A stretch of DNA of 64,000 bases from Paludibacteraceae bacterium (GCA_017461505.1 JAFTXV010000007.1:434001-498000), one strand, 5' to 3'; shown: positions 7,104-16,990, counted from the first letter of the stretch. Numbers and translations are program-made. The notes: a model not told the origin generated them from the letters alone.

Positions 7104-8144
7104 ATGAAACGATTTAGTTTATTTGTAATGTGCGTCTTAAACACTTTGTTAGGCTTTGCACAATTTGGTGTACAACACTTCCAACCTACATTCTACGATG
7201 TAGATAATAGTAGATTAATTGAATCAAGAAGAGATGCTATTGAAGCTGATAACGCTCGGAGTAGGTCACAATTAAATCAGTTAGCAAACGTAAGATTAAA
7301 AGTTATCAATTTACTAGCTGAAGATATTGATCAAGAATTAAGGGATATACTGAATGCGTATTATCAAAAATTAAACACTTATAGTACTACATATTTATAT
7401 CCATATCAATATCAAGAAATAATGGAAATAAGCAGAAATGTTGATAATGCTGTCGTAGCATACAATAATCGAGTAGCGATGCAAAAACAGCAAGAGACAG
7501 AAAGTAAAAAAGAATGGACAGGAACAGGATTTGCACTAAACGGAAAATATGTTGTTACAAATTTCCATGTAGTTGATGGTGCTACTCATATTTTGCTTAA
7601 AGGTATTGGTGGTGATTTTAACAAACAATATGAAGCTAATATTGTACATGTAGATGCAAACAATGATTTAGCAATTCTTCAAATATCGGACTCATCTTTT
7701 ATTGGCTTCTCAAATTTACCATATAGTTTAGAACAAAAAATTATGGAAGTTGGAGAAGAAATTTATACTTTAGGATATCCTATGAGTTCCATAATGGGAG
7801 AAGAGATTAAATACACTCAAGGTGTTGTTAGTTCCAAAACAGGTATACAAGGAGATGTTACTGTATATCAAATCTCAGCACCTATTCAGCCAGGAAATAG
7901 TGGAGGTCCTTTGTTTAACGAGCAAGGTAATATAGTAGGAATTACATCATCAGGGTTAAATAGAGAAATGTTTAATTCGGAAAATGTTAACTATGCCATT
8001 AAAGTTTCATATTTGATGACACTTATCGTTAATTTAATGGATATTCAAGTTATACCTAATGGTCAAAAGAATTCTACTTGTAATCTTACAGAACAAATTG
8101 CTAACAACAAAGAGTATATCTTTATAATTTCCTGTAACCAATAA
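7104..8144 (+). CDS. Secreted trypsin-like (S1C, DegP/HtrA-type) serine protease without a PDZ domain
   Basis: A 346-aa protein with a signal peptide (MKRFSLFVMCVLNTLLGFAQ), a helical charged segment (about residues 30-130) and a trypsin-like domain. The catalytic triad is complete: His155 in TNFHVVDG, Asp188 in DANNDLAIL and Ser266 in QPGNSGGPL. No PDZ domain follows, so this is not a full DegP. It probably acts in the periplasm. I chose the ATG at 7104 because the signal peptide begins there; the longer frame opens with a TTG at 7068 inside the RNA domain. It is AT-rich relative to the flanking lpx genes and lies antisense to them, with the lipoprotein gene 17 bases downstream. Confidence 0.85.
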   Translation: MKRFSLFVMCVLNTLLGFAQFGVQHFQPTFYDVDNSRLIESRRDAIEADNARSRSQLNQLANVRLKVINLLAEDIDQELRDILNAYYQKLNTYSTTYLYPYQYQEIMEISRNVDNAVVAYNNRVAMQKQQETESKKEWTGTGFALNGKYVVTNFHVVDGATHILLKGIGGDFNKQYEANIVHVDANNDLAILQISDSSFIGFSNLPYSLEQKIMEVGEEIYTLGYPMSSIMGEEIKYTQGVVSSKTGIQGDVTVYQISAPIQPGNSGGPLFNEQGNIVGITSSGLNREMFNSENVNYAIKVSYLMTLIVNLMDIQVIPNGQKNSTCNLTEQIANNKEYIFIISCNQ

Positions 8145-8161
8145 TCTATTATTTAAGACTT

Positions 8162-8863
8162 ATGAAACAGTTCATCAACTTACTATATCATTGCCTTATT
8201 GTGATATTATTAGTAGGGTGTGAAGCAAATGCTCCTATCAAAGAGATTAGTGATGGCAAACTTAATGGATATGATTATATAGATCTAGGATTGAGTGTAA
8301 AATGGGCGACATGCAATATTGGAGCAACATCCCCAGAAAAATATGGAAACTACTATGCGTGGGGAGAAACAAAGCCTAAGTCAACATATCATTGGGGTAC
8401 TTACAAACATTGTGATGAATACAGTAATAATAGTAGTGTTCACTTGACAAAATATAATTATAACAGCAACTACGGGAACATTGATAATAGAATAACCTTA
8501 TTCTATGAGGACGATGCAGCTCATGTAAATTTAGGGGATGGCTGGCGGTTACCAACGGATTCGGAAGTGAATGAATTACGAAATGATTGCACATGGGAAT
8601 GGACAGTTCAAAAAGGTGTGTGGGGATATAAAATCACATCAAACAAAACTGGATATACAAAAAAAAGTATCTTTTTACCAGCTGCTGGTTATCAAAGTTT
8701 TTATAGCATAGATGATGTAGGATATAGTGGTTATTATTGGACAAATCGTTTATCTTCAATAGCTCCTGTAAGTGCAAATGTATTAGACTTCAAATCGGAT
8801 AATATCGCTTTTGATATAGCACTTCGTTGCTATGGAAGAACAATCCGTCCCGTTTGTCCATAA
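8162..8863 (+). CDS. Lipoprotein of the GYDYIDLGLSVKWA type (DUF1566 / FISUMP-like)
   Basis: A 233-aa predicted lipoprotein: a hydrophobic signal ending in the lipobox LVGC (Cys20), then a domain starting YDYIDLGLSVKWATCNIGA and continuing with YGNYYAWGE, GWRLPTDSEVNEL and YYWTNRL. These words mark a domain that is abundant in Bacteroidota surface proteins and resembles the Fibrobacter major paralogous domain and C-type-lectin/FGE-like folds. The role is not known. It directly follows the protease gene and probably shares its transcript. Its base composition is AT-rich, like the rest of the islet. Confidence 0.78.
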   Translation: MKQFINLLYHCLIVILLVGCEANAPIKEISDGKLNGYDYIDLGLSVKWATCNIGATSPEKYGNYYAWGETKPKSTYHWGTYKHCDEYSNNSSVHLTKYNYNSNYGNIDNRITLFYEDDAAHVNLGDGWRLPTDSEVNELRNDCTWEWTVQKGVWGYKITSNKTGYTKKSIFLPAAGYQSFYSIDDVGYSGYYWTNRLSSIAPVSANVLDFKSDNIAFDIALRCYGRTIRPVCP

Positions 8864-8904
8864 TCGAATATCATATTACATTTTTATTATTGTGCGAATT
8901 AGTT

Positions 8905-9633
8905 ATGCCTATTGAATATGAGAATTTGATTTATAAATACTATGCTCCAAATGAATACAATTTGGATGCACTGTTGAATCGTTACTTTTGGTTTTCTAAG
9001 AGAGAATGCCTAAACGATCCATTTGATATTGCAAACTTTAAAAGAGGACAAAAGATACTATCATTCGATGCGGAAATACTTCAAAACACTTTTTTAGCAA
9101 TGGGCGTAAGCAGACAAAAAGCGAAACAACTAATGCACGAATATGCGATTTGTTCTTTTACTCGTAATGAACTCAATAAACAGATGTGGGCATACTACGC
9201 AAAAGATTATTCAGGATGGTGCTTGGCATTTAGGCGCTATAAATTAAGAACTTCAGATATATCTTCATTATTTCCTGTTATATACATAGATGATTCATCA
9301 AAGGCTATTGCACCAATAGCAGAAGCCAAATATGGAGATAGCCGTTTAGAAATAAGCATTCACAAAGTTCTTTCCATGAAACACAAAACTTGGATTCATG
9401 AAGAGGAGGAACGGATGATAAAAAGAATGGCAAGGGAATATGTTGGTAAGATGTGCGTATGGAAAGATAATGCATTGAAGCACATAACGATTGGAAACAA
9501 AATTAATCCTGCATATAGAAGTATTATTCTTACATTGGCTAAAAAATTTAATGTTGATGTTTATGAGATTGATTTAAGTCAAACTGATTTTCAATTAACT
9601 AAAAAACTGATACAATCAAAGGTAAATATATAG
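8905..9633 (+). CDS. DUF2971 family protein
   Basis: A cytoplasmic-looking 242-aa protein. IYKYYAPNEYNLDALLNRYFWFSKRECLNDPFD at the start and NKQMWAYYAKDYSGWCLAF near residue 92-110 are the hallmarks of DUF2971, a family of unknown function that is common near mobile and defence genes. I chose the ATG at 8905 because the conserved N-terminus starts there; the longer frame from 8827 would overlap the lipoprotein gene. It is the last gene of the AT-rich islet and is followed by a strong terminator. Confidence 0.8.
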   Translation: MPIEYENLIYKYYAPNEYNLDALLNRYFWFSKRECLNDPFDIANFKRGQKILSFDAEILQNTFLAMGVSRQKAKQLMHEYAICSFTRNELNKQMWAYYAKDYSGWCLAFRRYKLRTSDISSLFPVIYIDDSSKAIAPIAEAKYGDSRLEISIHKVLSMKHKTWIHEEEERMIKRMAREYVGKMCVWKDNALKHITIGNKINPAYRSIILTLAKKFNVDVYEIDLSQTDFQLTKKLIQSKVNI

Positions 9634-9643
9634 GCATAGATTT

Positions 9644-9686
9644 CTCACCCCGCTACTCATTCTAAGATGGCGGGGTGAGTTTTTTA
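9644..9686 (+). terminator. Rho-independent terminator after the DUF2971 gene
   Basis: ctcaccccgc (9644-9653) pairs exactly with gcggggtgag (9670-9679) and is followed by a run of T. Confidence 0.85.
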
Positions 9687-10144
9687 TATTGTCATTCTTC
9701 TTGCTCGTAGAAACACACGCGAGATAAAAAACATGTGGCACTTTGTACATTTTGTACACTTTAGGGACTTTCGAAAATGCCCAAAATGTACAAAGTGTAA
9801 AAAATGTCACTATGCGTAATTAAGAATGGAGCATTGCTTTTCAGCGAGAAAGGTGCTGGAAATGGATTTCTGCGGACTTTTGAGAATGTCTGAGAATGTG
9901 TCCGCAGAAAGTCCGTGGGAACTGAAAACGGAAAGGTGAAAACTGAAAAGTGAAAACGGAAAGGTGAGAGGAACCCCTCAGTCGCTGCGCGACAGCTCCC
10001 CTATAAACAAGGGAGCAAAAAAGTTCACAGTCCTCTTAAAAAGGTCTAGAGGAGTGGGCAGAATAACATAGTGATCACATAGTAATCTCATAGTAATCAC
10101 ATAGTGTGAACCCGTCAAGAACCCGTAAAAGATAGGGTAAGTGT
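9687..10144. repeat. Gene-free spacer with two long inverted repeats and dispersed repeats
   Basis: No gene is seen. It holds a 16-bp exact inverted repeat (9739-9754 with 9782-9797), an 11-bp exact inverted repeat tttctgcggac/gtccgcagaaa (9867-9877 with 9900-9910) whose loop has a tgagaatgt direct repeat, tgaaaactgaaaggtg-type repeats (9919-9965), a ccctcagtcgctgcgcgac unit (9962-10022) whose inverted copy lies at 56493-56550, and atagtaatcacat-type short repeats (10062-10106). Confidence 0.7.
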
Positions 10145-11161
10145 TTACTTCTTCTCTAGTTCTTGTAGGCGTTTCATGATGTCAGGCAGTTGCTTGAAGC
10201 CGACACTGCTGCGGCGCCAGTTCATGGCATCAATAGCAGGTGAACCCTGGTACATACCTGCCTTGCGGACACTACCCGCGATACCTGTTTGTGCACCAAA
10301 CACGCAATTATCGGCAATCTCAATATGTCCAGCTACGCCTACTTGACCTGCCAAAATACAATGTCCGCCCACCTTCGTTGAGCCTGCAATACCTACTTGT
10401 GCACAAAGGAATGTACTTTCGCCAACTTCCACATTATGAGCTACTTGTACGAGGTTGTCGATCTTAGCATTGCGGCGAATGACAGTAGAACCCATCATAG
10501 CACGATCCACAGTCGTATTAGCACCAATCTCCACATCGTCCTCAATAATGACATTGCCTATTTGTGGGAGTTTTTGGTTCACGCCTTTCGCATCTGGTTC
10601 AAAGCCAAAACCATCGCTACCCACTACTACTCCAGCGTGGAGAATACAATCCTTACCTACCACACAGTTGTAATAGACTTTTACGCCTGAATAGAGAATC
10701 GTATTGTCGCCAATACGCACATTATCACCGATATAGGTATGCGGGTAAATTTGTACGCCTTTGCCTAGTTGGACATTCTTGCCTATATAAGCAAAGGCGC
10801 CAATATACGCATCTTCGGGTACAGTAACACCTTCGCTGATATAGGAAGGTTGCTCAATACCTTGTTTGGCAGGATTCATAGCTTTCGCTACAAGGGAGAG
10901 CAGTTGTCCCATCGCTGCACGAGCATTCTCTACACGGATGAGGGTGGCATTGGTCTCGCCATCAAAAGCGATGGAATCGGTCATAAGTACCACACTAGCA
11001 CCTGTTTGAGGCAAATGATGAAGGTACTTGGCGTCGCAGAGGAAAGTGAGTTGTCCCTCTTTGGCATTCTCGATAGAGCCAACATCCCAAACTTTGCGAT
11101 TAGCATCACCTGTGACCTTACCGCCAAGTAGCATGGCTATTTGTTGTGCAGAAAATTCCAT
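10145..11161 (-). CDS. lpxD: UDP-3-O-(3-hydroxyacyl)glucosamine N-acyltransferase
   Basis: Third step of lipid A synthesis: N-acylation of the LpxC product. The N-terminal uridine-binding domain ([19 protein letters not shown] ... [14 protein letters not shown]) is followed by hexapeptide repeats forming a left-handed beta-helix, the LpxD words DGFGFEPD (about residue 186) and [11 protein letters not shown] (catalytic His near 240), and a C-terminal helix. The 338-aa length fits. I chose the ATG at 11161 over a TTG two codons upstream. In related Bacteroidales lpxD sits directly next to lpxC; here a 3.6-kb islet separates them. Confidence 0.95.
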   Translation of the reverse strand: MEFSAQQIAMLLGGKVTGDANRKVWDVGSIENAKEGQLTFLCDAKYLHHLPQTGASVVLMTDSIAFDGETNATLIRVENARAAMGQLLSLVAKAMNPAKQGIEQPSYISEGVTVPEDAYIGAFAYIGKNVQLGKGVQIYPHTYIGDNVRIGDNTILYSGVKVYYNCVVGKDCILHAGVVVGSDGFGFEPDAKGVNQKLPQIGNVIIEDDVEIGANTTVDRAMMGSTVIRRNAKIDNLVQVAHNVEVGESTFLCAQVGIAGSTKVGGHCILAGQVGVAGHIEIADNCVFGAQTGIAGSVRKAGMYQGSPAIDAMNWRRSSVGFKQLPDIMKRLQELEKK

Positions 11162-11180
11162 GAACAAATGATATAATAGT

Positions 11181-12659
11181 TTAGTATGCTATAGCAAAAA
11201 TTACGCGTTGTGCACTAGGTTTGCCTGTATAGATGCAAGTACCAGGAGTCTTGTCGCCCTCCAAAGGAATACAACGGATAGTTGCCTTTGTCTCAGCTTT
11301 GATCTTCTCCTCAGTCTCTGCTGTACCATCCCAGTGGCAAAGCAAGAAGCCTGGTTTCTTGATTTCCTCTTTAAACTCTTCCCATGTATTTACCTCGCGG
11401 GTGTTCTCCAAACGGAAGTTGAGAGCTTTTTGGTAGATATTATCTTGGATTTCTTTGAGGAGTGATTGGATTGTTTCCACGATGTTATCAAAAGAAACAG
11501 TCTCCTTGGTCATGGTGTCACGACGAGCGAGTTCGATAGTACCGTTCTCGAGGTCACGACCACCCATAGCGAGGCGCAAAGGTACACCTTTGAGTTCGTA
11601 CTCAGCAAACTTGAAGCCAGGAGTAGCCTTGTCGCTAGCGTCCACTTGTACGCGGATGCCGAGTTTCTTGAGTTCGTCTGCCAATGGATTGAGTTTCGCC
11701 ATCAATTCATCCAATTGCTCTTGTTTCTTGAAGATAGGCACGATCACCACTTGAGTAGGAGCGAGGTTTGGAGGAAGAACGAGACCGTTATCGTCAGAGT
11801 GAGTCATGATGAGCGCACCCATGAGGCGAGTAGAAACGCCCCAAGAAGTAGCCCAAACATACTCGTATTTATTCTCGTTGGTGAGGAATTGTACGTCGAA
11901 TGACTTGGCGAAGTTTTGACCCAAGAAGTGGCTAGTACCTGCTTGGAGTGCCTTACCATCTTGCATCATTGCTTCGATAGAATAGGTATTGAGTGCACCT
12001 GCGAAACGTTCGTTAGGTGATTTCACGCCCTTCACAACAGGGATAGCCATCACTTTCTCTGCGAAGTCAGCATATACATCGAGCATGGTAGCAGCGTAGT
12101 TCTCTGCTTCCTCTTTGGTAGCATGGGCTGTGTGACCCTCTTGCCAGAGGAACTCAGCAGTGCGCAAGAAGAGGCGAGTACGCATCTCCCAACGCATTAC
12201 GTTGCACCATTGGTTGCAGAGGATAGGCAGGTCGCGGTAAGATGAGATCCAGTTCTTATAGGTTGACCAGATAATGGTCTCAGAAGTAGGACGGATGATG
12301 AGTTCCTCCTCAAGGCGAGCCTTAGGATCAACCACCACACCCTTGCCCTCTGGGTCATTCATGAGGCGGTGGTGAGTAACCACGGCACACTCCTTGGCAA
12401 AACCTTCTACGTGCTCTGCCTCACGGCTGAGGAATGATTTTGGAATGAGGAGTGGGAAATATGCGTTCTTTACGCCATTCTCCTTGAAGCGGCGATCCAA
12501 TTCTGCTTGGATAGTCTCCCAAATGGCATAGCCATAAGGTTTGATTACCATACATCCGCGTACAGCTGATTGCTCAGCGAGGTCTGCTTTTACTACTAGT
12601 TCGTTGTACCACTTCGAGTAATCTGTAGCTCGAGGGGTGAGTTTTTGAAAACTTGCCAT
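11181..12659 (-). CDS. proS: Prolyl-tRNA synthetase, archaeal/eukaryotic-type
   Basis: Class II synthetase charging tRNA-Pro. The 492-aa length, the N-terminus [20 protein letters not shown] and the absence of the INS editing insertion place it in the short archaeal-like ProRS group used by many Bacteroidota. Motif 2 is seen as [25 protein letters not shown] and motif 3 near [20 protein letters not shown]. The C-terminal zinc-like domain ends in IFAIAY. lpxD lies 19 bases downstream and pdxB immediately upstream, so the three are probably co-transcribed. Confidence 0.95.
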   Translation of the reverse strand: MASFQKLTPRATDYSKWYNELVVKADLAEQSAVRGCMVIKPYGYAIWETIQAELDRRFKENGVKNAYFPLLIPKSFLSREAEHVEGFAKECAVVTHHRLMNDPEGKGVVVDPKARLEEELIIRPTSETIIWSTYKNWISSYRDLPILCNQWCNVMRWEMRTRLFLRTAEFLWQEGHTAHATKEEAENYAATMLDVYADFAEKVMAIPVVKGVKSPNERFAGALNTYSIEAMMQDGKALQAGTSHFLGQNFAKSFDVQFLTNENKYEYVWATSWGVSTRLMGALIMTHSDDNGLVLPPNLAPTQVVIVPIFKKQEQLDELMAKLNPLADELKKLGIRVQVDASDKATPGFKFAEYELKGVPLRLAMGGRDLENGTIELARRDTMTKETVSFDNIVETIQSLLKEIQDNIYQKALNFRLENTREVNTWEEFKEEIKKPGFLLCHWDGTAETEEKIKAETKATIRCIPLEGDKTPGTCIYTGKPSAQRVIFAIAY

Positions 12660-13630
12660 TATCTTAATTTGTATTGTTTACGTAGTTGTTCAAAGTGTTC
12701 GGGCGCCGCTTTGAGTTGGTTGGAAATACGTTGTAACCATCCTGGAGCCGAATCACCCTGCAAAGGTACTAATTTTTTGTTGATTGACAAAATAGGAAGC
12801 GAGAAAAATTCGCAAAAAGCTTGTAAACACATCTCGCTAGCTCTCATTTTGCCCTCAATAGAGTATCCTGCGATATGAAAAGATGCTAAATCCACCTTTT
12901 CAAGCAAAGCTTGATTGAGCAGTGGTTCGTTCTCCCAGCAGTCGATGGAGGCGATGAGGCGATGAGGCGATGAGGTGATGAGGCAAGGGAGGAGGGCTTG
13001 TTCGTCGATGATGCCTCCTCGAGCGGCGTTGATAATCAGTGCGTTGGGTTTGCAAAGGCGGAGTATATCGGCATTACAGAGGTGGTAGGTAGGGTGTTCG
13101 CCTTCGTGGGTAAGTGGGGTGTGAAAAGTGAGGACATCACATAAAGGTGCTAACTCATTGAGTGACATACCAATACCTAGTGGTGGGTCGGAAAGGAGAA
13201 CTTTATACCCTTTTCTTTCTGCCATTTGTGCGACTAGTTTGCCGACATGACCATAGCCGACAATACCTATGGTGAAGCCCTCTCCCGACCTCCCCCTAGA
13301 AGGGGAGGAGTTAAAAGAGGCAATAGCCTCTTCTATATAGTCACAGACAGCTTGGGCATTACAGCCCGGGCAAGAGACCCAATGTATGCCCGCTTCGCGG
13401 CAGTAGTCTTGGTCGATATGGTCGAATCCAATGGTAGCAGTAGCGACAAAGCGCACTTGGCTGCCGTGGAGCAATTCCTTATTTATCTGCGTGCGCGTAC
13501 GCACAAAGAGTGCGTCTGCCTTACGGACAGAGTCGGCAGTAATCTCTTCAGGAGGAAGAAACTTCACCTCTATCTCTGAAGGGAATACTCCTTGCAAAAA
13601 CGGTATGCCTTTGTCTATAATAATCTGCAT
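12659..13630 (-). CDS. pdxB: Erythronate-4-phosphate dehydrogenase
   Basis: NAD-dependent 2-hydroxyacid dehydrogenase of the DXP-dependent vitamin B6 pathway. The nucleotide-binding motif is [14 protein letters not shown] (about residues 122-135), followed by [14 protein letters not shown] and a catalytic His in [13 protein letters not shown]. The family stretch [12 protein letters not shown] is at 62-73. The C-terminal PdxB dimerisation domain is short (323 aa in total, against about 370-380 in enterobacterial PdxB). Residues 107-118 ([12 protein letters not shown]) are encoded by a dispersed repeat inserted in frame just before the Rossmann glycine motif. The gene shares its last base with the proS start. 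Confidence 0.9.
   Translation of the reverse strand: MQIIIDKGIPFLQGVFPSEIEVKFLPPEEITADSVRKADALFVRTRTQINKELLHGSQVRFVATATIGFDHIDQDYCREAGIHWVSCPGCNAQAVCDYIEEAIASFNSSPSRGRSGEGFTIGIVGYGHVGKLVAQMAERKGYKVLLSDPPLGIGMSLNELAPLCDVLTFHTPLTHEGEHPTYHLCNADILRLCKPNALIINAARGGIIDEQALLPCLITSSPHRLIASIDCWENEPLLNQALLEKVDLASFHIAGYSIEGKMRASEMCLQAFCEFFSLPILSINKKLVPLQGDSAPGWLQRISNQLKAAPEHFEQLRKQYKLR
13277..13312 (-). repeat. In-frame dispersed repeat inside pdxB
   Basis: This 36-bp stretch carries the core cctccccctagaaggggagg and encodes [12 protein letters not shown]. Related sequence lies in non-coding spacers at 23099-23140, 23354-23390 and 37087-37130. Confidence 0.75.
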
Positions 13631-13638
13631 ATTCGTAT

Positions 13639-13735
13639 GGTATAGTTATACCAATAACTAACTAATCACTAACTAATCACTAACTAATCACTAACTAAAG
13701 GTAAGTGATAGGTAGGTGTGTGTAGTGTTGTTGTA
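13639..13735. repeat. Short tandem repeat ctaactaatca upstream of pdxB
   Basis: About four tandem copies of an 11-bp unit (13655-13697) followed by aaaggtaagtga. The same arrangement occurs at 23276-23345 and, inverted, at 37178-37235. A ggtata-gt-tatacc palindrome lies at 13639-13652. Confidence 0.8.
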
Positions 13736-14590
13736 TTAATATTGGATATTGTCAATTAGTCTGACGGGGCCGCAATATACGGTGATACAACCAATGGCGT
13801 TTTGGAAGGTATCGGTAGGTTGGAGCGTGGTGCGATCCACGATCTCGTAATACTCGACTTCTAATCCTTTGATGGCATTGATGGTATCAATAACTCGTTG
13901 TTGTACATTGGCTACAGTATCTGTTTCTGCCCATTTCAACGAAGTAAAGAGTGTTTGTGAGATAGCTACAGCTGTTTGCTTCTCCGTTTCAGATAAACGT
14001 TGGTTGCGGCTGCTGAGTGCTAAGCCACTATCTTCACGTACAATAGGGCAACCGATGATTTGCAGGTTGGTATATTGTTGTGCCAGTGAAGATGTTGTCA
14101 CCATATGTCGAATGATAGCGAGTTGCTGGAAGTCTTTTTCTCCAAAGTAAGCTCGCGTAGGTTTCACGAGGTCGAAAAGTCGGCTAACCACTTGTACGAC
14201 TCCGTTGAAATGTCCTGGTCGCATTTTTCCTTCCATAACCTGGTCTAGTCCGTTGAAATCGAACGAAAAAGAGGTGTTGAGTTCTTCGGAAGAATACATT
14301 TCTTCCGCAGTAGGTGCGAATACGAAGTGTGCTCCGAGTTGGGTTAGTAGTTCCACATCTTGATTGAGTGTGCGTGGATATTTTTGTAGGTCTTCGGGAT
14401 TATTGAATTGAGTAGGATTGACAAAGACACTAACGATGGCCACATCGTTTTCAGCTACAGCTCGTTGTACGAGTGATGCGTGTCCTTGATGGAGGGCACC
14501 CATAGTGGGTACAAAACCGATGGTTTTTTGTTGTCTGATACACGCTTCTACTTGGCGTGTAAGTTCTTGTTTTGTAGTAATAACTTGCAT
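13736..14590 (-). CDS. panC: Pantoate--beta-alanine ligase (pantothenate synthetase)
   Basis: ATP-dependent condensation of pantoate with beta-alanine, the last step of pantothenate synthesis. The HxGH-like motif is in GFVPTMGALHQGHASLVQRA (about residues 26-45), and FVNPTQFN, GEKDFQQLAIIRHMV and SSRNQRLS follow in the family order. 284 aa is normal. I chose the ATG at 14590 because MQVITTKQEL is the usual N-terminus and the -7 element (minus strand, 14612-14619) lies 22 bases upstream. Confidence 0.95.
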   Translation of the reverse strand: MQVITTKQELTRQVEACIRQQKTIGFVPTMGALHQGHASLVQRAVAENDVAIVSVFVNPTQFNNPEDLQKYPRTLNQDVELLTQLGAHFVFAPTAEEMYSSEELNTSFSFDFNGLDQVMEGKMRPGHFNGVVQVVSRLFDLVKPTRAYFGEKDFQQLAIIRHMVTTSSLAQQYTNLQIIGCPIVREDSGLALSSRNQRLSETEKQTAVAISQTLFTSLKWAETDTVANVQQRVIDTINAIKGLEVEYYEIVDRTTLQPTDTFQNAIGCITVYCGPVRLIDNIQY

Positions 14591-14611
14591 ATAAATTTCC
14601 AAAAAAGTCTG

Positions 14612-14690
14612 CAAAGGTACAACAAATATGGGAAAAAAGAAAATTTTTTGGCAAAAAATTATGTAATATCAAAATTTTTTCGTACCTTTG
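14612..14690. promoter_or_regulatory. Divergent promoter region for panC and the starch-synthase-like gene
   Basis: A minus-strand TACCTTTG (read from 14619 to 14612) serves panC and a plus-strand TACCTTTG (14683-14690) serves the gene at 14727. The -33 boxes are not clear on either side, as the region between is A/T-rich. Confidence 0.6.
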
Positions 14691-14726
14691 TAGCGGGAAA
14701 GTAATACCTTATAAAAAGAAACAATT

Positions 14727-15554
14727 ATGAATGAGCCCAATCGTATCTTATTTGTCTCACAGCAGATCTATCCATATTTAGATCAAGAGACTCCTATTCG
14801 TAGTTTGAATAGGAAGCTCCCTGAGTGGTTTCAATCGAGTGGCTATGAGACACGCACTTTTATGCCAAAGTTTGGTGATATTAATGAGCGCAGAAATCAA
14901 TTGCATGAGGTGATTCGTTTGTCGGGATTGAATATTATCATTTCAGGTTCTGACCATCCACTATTGATTAAAGTAGCAAGTATTCAAACGGCTCGTATCC
15001 AAATTTATTTCATAGATAATGATGTATATTTTCATCGTCGTAAGGGTTTAGTAGATGCTGATGGTGTGGAGTATAAGGATAATGATGAGCGTTGTGTATT
15101 CTTTGCTCGTGGTGTGCTAGAAACGGTGAAGAAGTTGCGTTGGACTCCAAGTATTGTTTATTGTTCTGGTTGGATGTCGGCTTTGACTCCTATTTTCTTG
15201 AAGAAGATGTATTCAGATACTCCGTTCTTCGAGAAGAGCAAGGTGGTACTGGCACTGGATGATGACGAGTATGCTACTCCATTTAGTGGTAAATTTACCG
15301 AGAAGATTGTAGGTGGTGGCATTATCAATAGTGATGTACGTGGTATTGCGGGGTTGCCTGTTGGTTATGAGGATTTGATGCGTTTGGCTATTGACTATTC
15401 AGATGCTATCGTATTGACTTCGGAGAAGGTGAATCAACGATTATTGAACTACGCTCAAAATAGCGGTAAGCCAATTATGCCTTATGCTGGCGAGTCAAAA
15501 GAGGCATATTTGGAATTTTGCAATGGTTTGTTAGATAAGAATGAGGAAGATTAG
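14727..15554 (+). CDS. Glycogen/starch synthase N-terminal-domain protein (GT5-like)
   Basis: A 275-aa protein matching only the first half of a GT5 glycogen synthase. ILFVSQQIYPYL, RSLNRKLPEWFQSSGYETRTFMPKFG and the DNDVYFHRRKGLVDADGVEYKDNDERCVFFARGVLE stretch are seen, but the C-terminal Rossmann domain that completes the active site is absent. Stand-alone proteins of this kind are common in Bacteroidales and are usually labelled glycogen synthase. Catalysis by this half alone is uncertain. The C-terminus overlaps the DUF4270 gene by 14 bases, so the two are translationally linked. Confidence 0.82.
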   Translation: MNEPNRILFVSQQIYPYLDQETPIRSLNRKLPEWFQSSGYETRTFMPKFGDINERRNQLHEVIRLSGLNIIISGSDHPLLIKVASIQTARIQIYFIDNDVYFHRRKGLVDADGVEYKDNDERCVFFARGVLETVKKLRWTPSIVYCSGWMSALTPIFLKKMYSDTPFFEKSKVVLALDDDEYATPFSGKFTEKIVGGGIINSDVRGIAGLPVGYEDLMRLAIDYSDAIVLTSEKVNQRLLNYAQNSGKPIMPYAGESKEAYLEFCNGLLDKNEED

Positions 15555-16968
15555 TAGTATATTAGTTTGTTTGTTTTTTCTTAGTATAGGTCTTGTTAGC
15601 TGTGATGGTGATGTGGTAAACGCAGGTTCATCCACATTGTCGGATCGCGATGAGATTTGTGTGAAATCAGATACTTTTTCTGTGATATCCGCATTGGATT
15701 CGTGTGCTGCTATCAGTTTGACTCCTGACTCATTTTTGTTGGGTGAATGTGATACACATTTTGGTACGCTGAAAGCAGATATTTTAACACAACTAGCTTG
15801 TCCAGAGGGTTTTGAGTATCCTGGTGGTGCGTCTGCACAGGTGGATTCGGTATGTCTATATTTGTACTATAGAAACTGGTATGGTGATGGCAATGCTCCG
15901 TTGGGTATTGCTGTGTATGAATTGGACCGTCAGACATTGGCTGCGAATACAGCATATCCGAATAATATAGCATTGACGGATTATTGTAGTTTGGCAGATA
16001 CAACTGCTATTGCCACACAATCAACGATTATCATTCCATCAAACAAAGTGGATTCAGCATATTTATCGGAGAACGATGGATATGTATCACGTGTAGCTAT
16101 AAAGTTGTCGGATTCTTTTGCTAAGCGTTTTTTCCAAATCAATACTTTTCCATCACAAGATGCGTTTAATGAGCAGTTTAAGGGTTTGTATGTATGTACG
16201 GACTTTGGTGGAAGTACGGTATTGTATGTGATGGATATGAGTATGAGTGTGTATTATCACTTTACGATGCAGCGTCCTGGGGTAAATGATACAGTGATTA
16301 ATGATGTGAAATCGTTCTATGCCAACGAAGAGGTTCGTCAGGTGAACAGATTCATCTACCCTAACAGAGAGGAGATATTGCACCATTATTCACAAGTGGT
16401 AGATACTAATTATGTTGTGTCGCCTGCCAATATTTATACCCATTTGTCGGTACGCATGGATTCGATATACAATCGAATAGATGAGCAATTGGTGGAGGTA
16501 GATAAGTACCGCGTATATGTGAACAAGGCAGAATTGGTGATAGACGTGCTGTATGATGAATCGGAGACAGGTCGTCCTCGTGATACGTGGGATGTGCCAG
16601 CGGCTAATATGTTGTTGTTGCGTGCAGATAAGCAAGATACTTTCTTCTCCAAGAATGAATTGCCATCGGATACAGTGGCTATTTTGTCGGCTTTAAGTGC
16701 AAAGACGGATAGTGTGGCAAAAGTATCTTATAGTTATACATACGATTTGTCGGGTATGCTGACGCAGCAATTGCGTAGTGCAGATAGAGTAGAGAGCTTG
16801 GAGTTTGTGTTGGTACCTGTATCTGTGAACTCGAATACATCAACTGGTAGTGTGAGTGCTGTGAAACAATTGCAGACAATCTCTGCCACACGTATTCGTT
16901 CGGCAAATAACGGAGTGAATCCGATGGACATTGAGATGGTATATTCTGGTTTTCATCTTACTCGTTGA
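15541..16968 (+). CDS. DUF4270 lipoprotein
   Basis: A 475-aa predicted lipoprotein: signal peptide with lipobox LVSC (Cys21), then the DUF4270 pattern of beta-rich segments (GTLKADILTQLACPEGFEYPGGASAQVDSVCLYLYYRNWYGDGNAP, about residues 75-120) and the end segment IEMVYSGFHLTR. DUF4270 proteins are restricted to Bacteroidota and commonly lie directly after this starch-synthase-like gene. The role is unknown; outer-membrane or periplasmic attachment is likely. It ends before a bidirectional terminator shared with gcvH. Confidence 0.85.
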   Translation: MRKISSILVCLFFLSIGLVSCDGDVVNAGSSTLSDRDEICVKSDTFSVISALDSCAAISLTPDSFLLGECDTHFGTLKADILTQLACPEGFEYPGGASAQVDSVCLYLYYRNWYGDGNAPLGIAVYELDRQTLAANTAYPNNIALTDYCSLADTTAIATQSTIIIPSNKVDSAYLSENDGYVSRVAIKLSDSFAKRFFQINTFPSQDAFNEQFKGLYVCTDFGGSTVLYVMDMSMSVYYHFTMQRPGVNDTVINDVKSFYANEEVRQVNRFIYPNREEILHHYSQVVDTNYVVSPANIYTHLSVRMDSIYNRIDEQLVEVDKYRVYVNKAELVIDVLYDESETGRPRDTWDVPAANMLLLRADKQDTFFSKNELPSDTVAILSALSAKTDSVAKVSYSYTYDLSGMLTQQLRSADRVESLEFVLVPVSVNSNTSTGSVSAVKQLQTISATRIRSANNGVNPMDIEMVYSGFHLTR

Positions 16969-16990
16969 TTGCCATCGAAAGGATACAAAT

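Noticed and set aside
6833..7144. 103-aa minus-strand ORF over the structured region
   Set aside because: It spans perfectly paired helices and lacks any recognisable domain; more likely a spurious frame on an RNA. Codon-level conservation would change this view.
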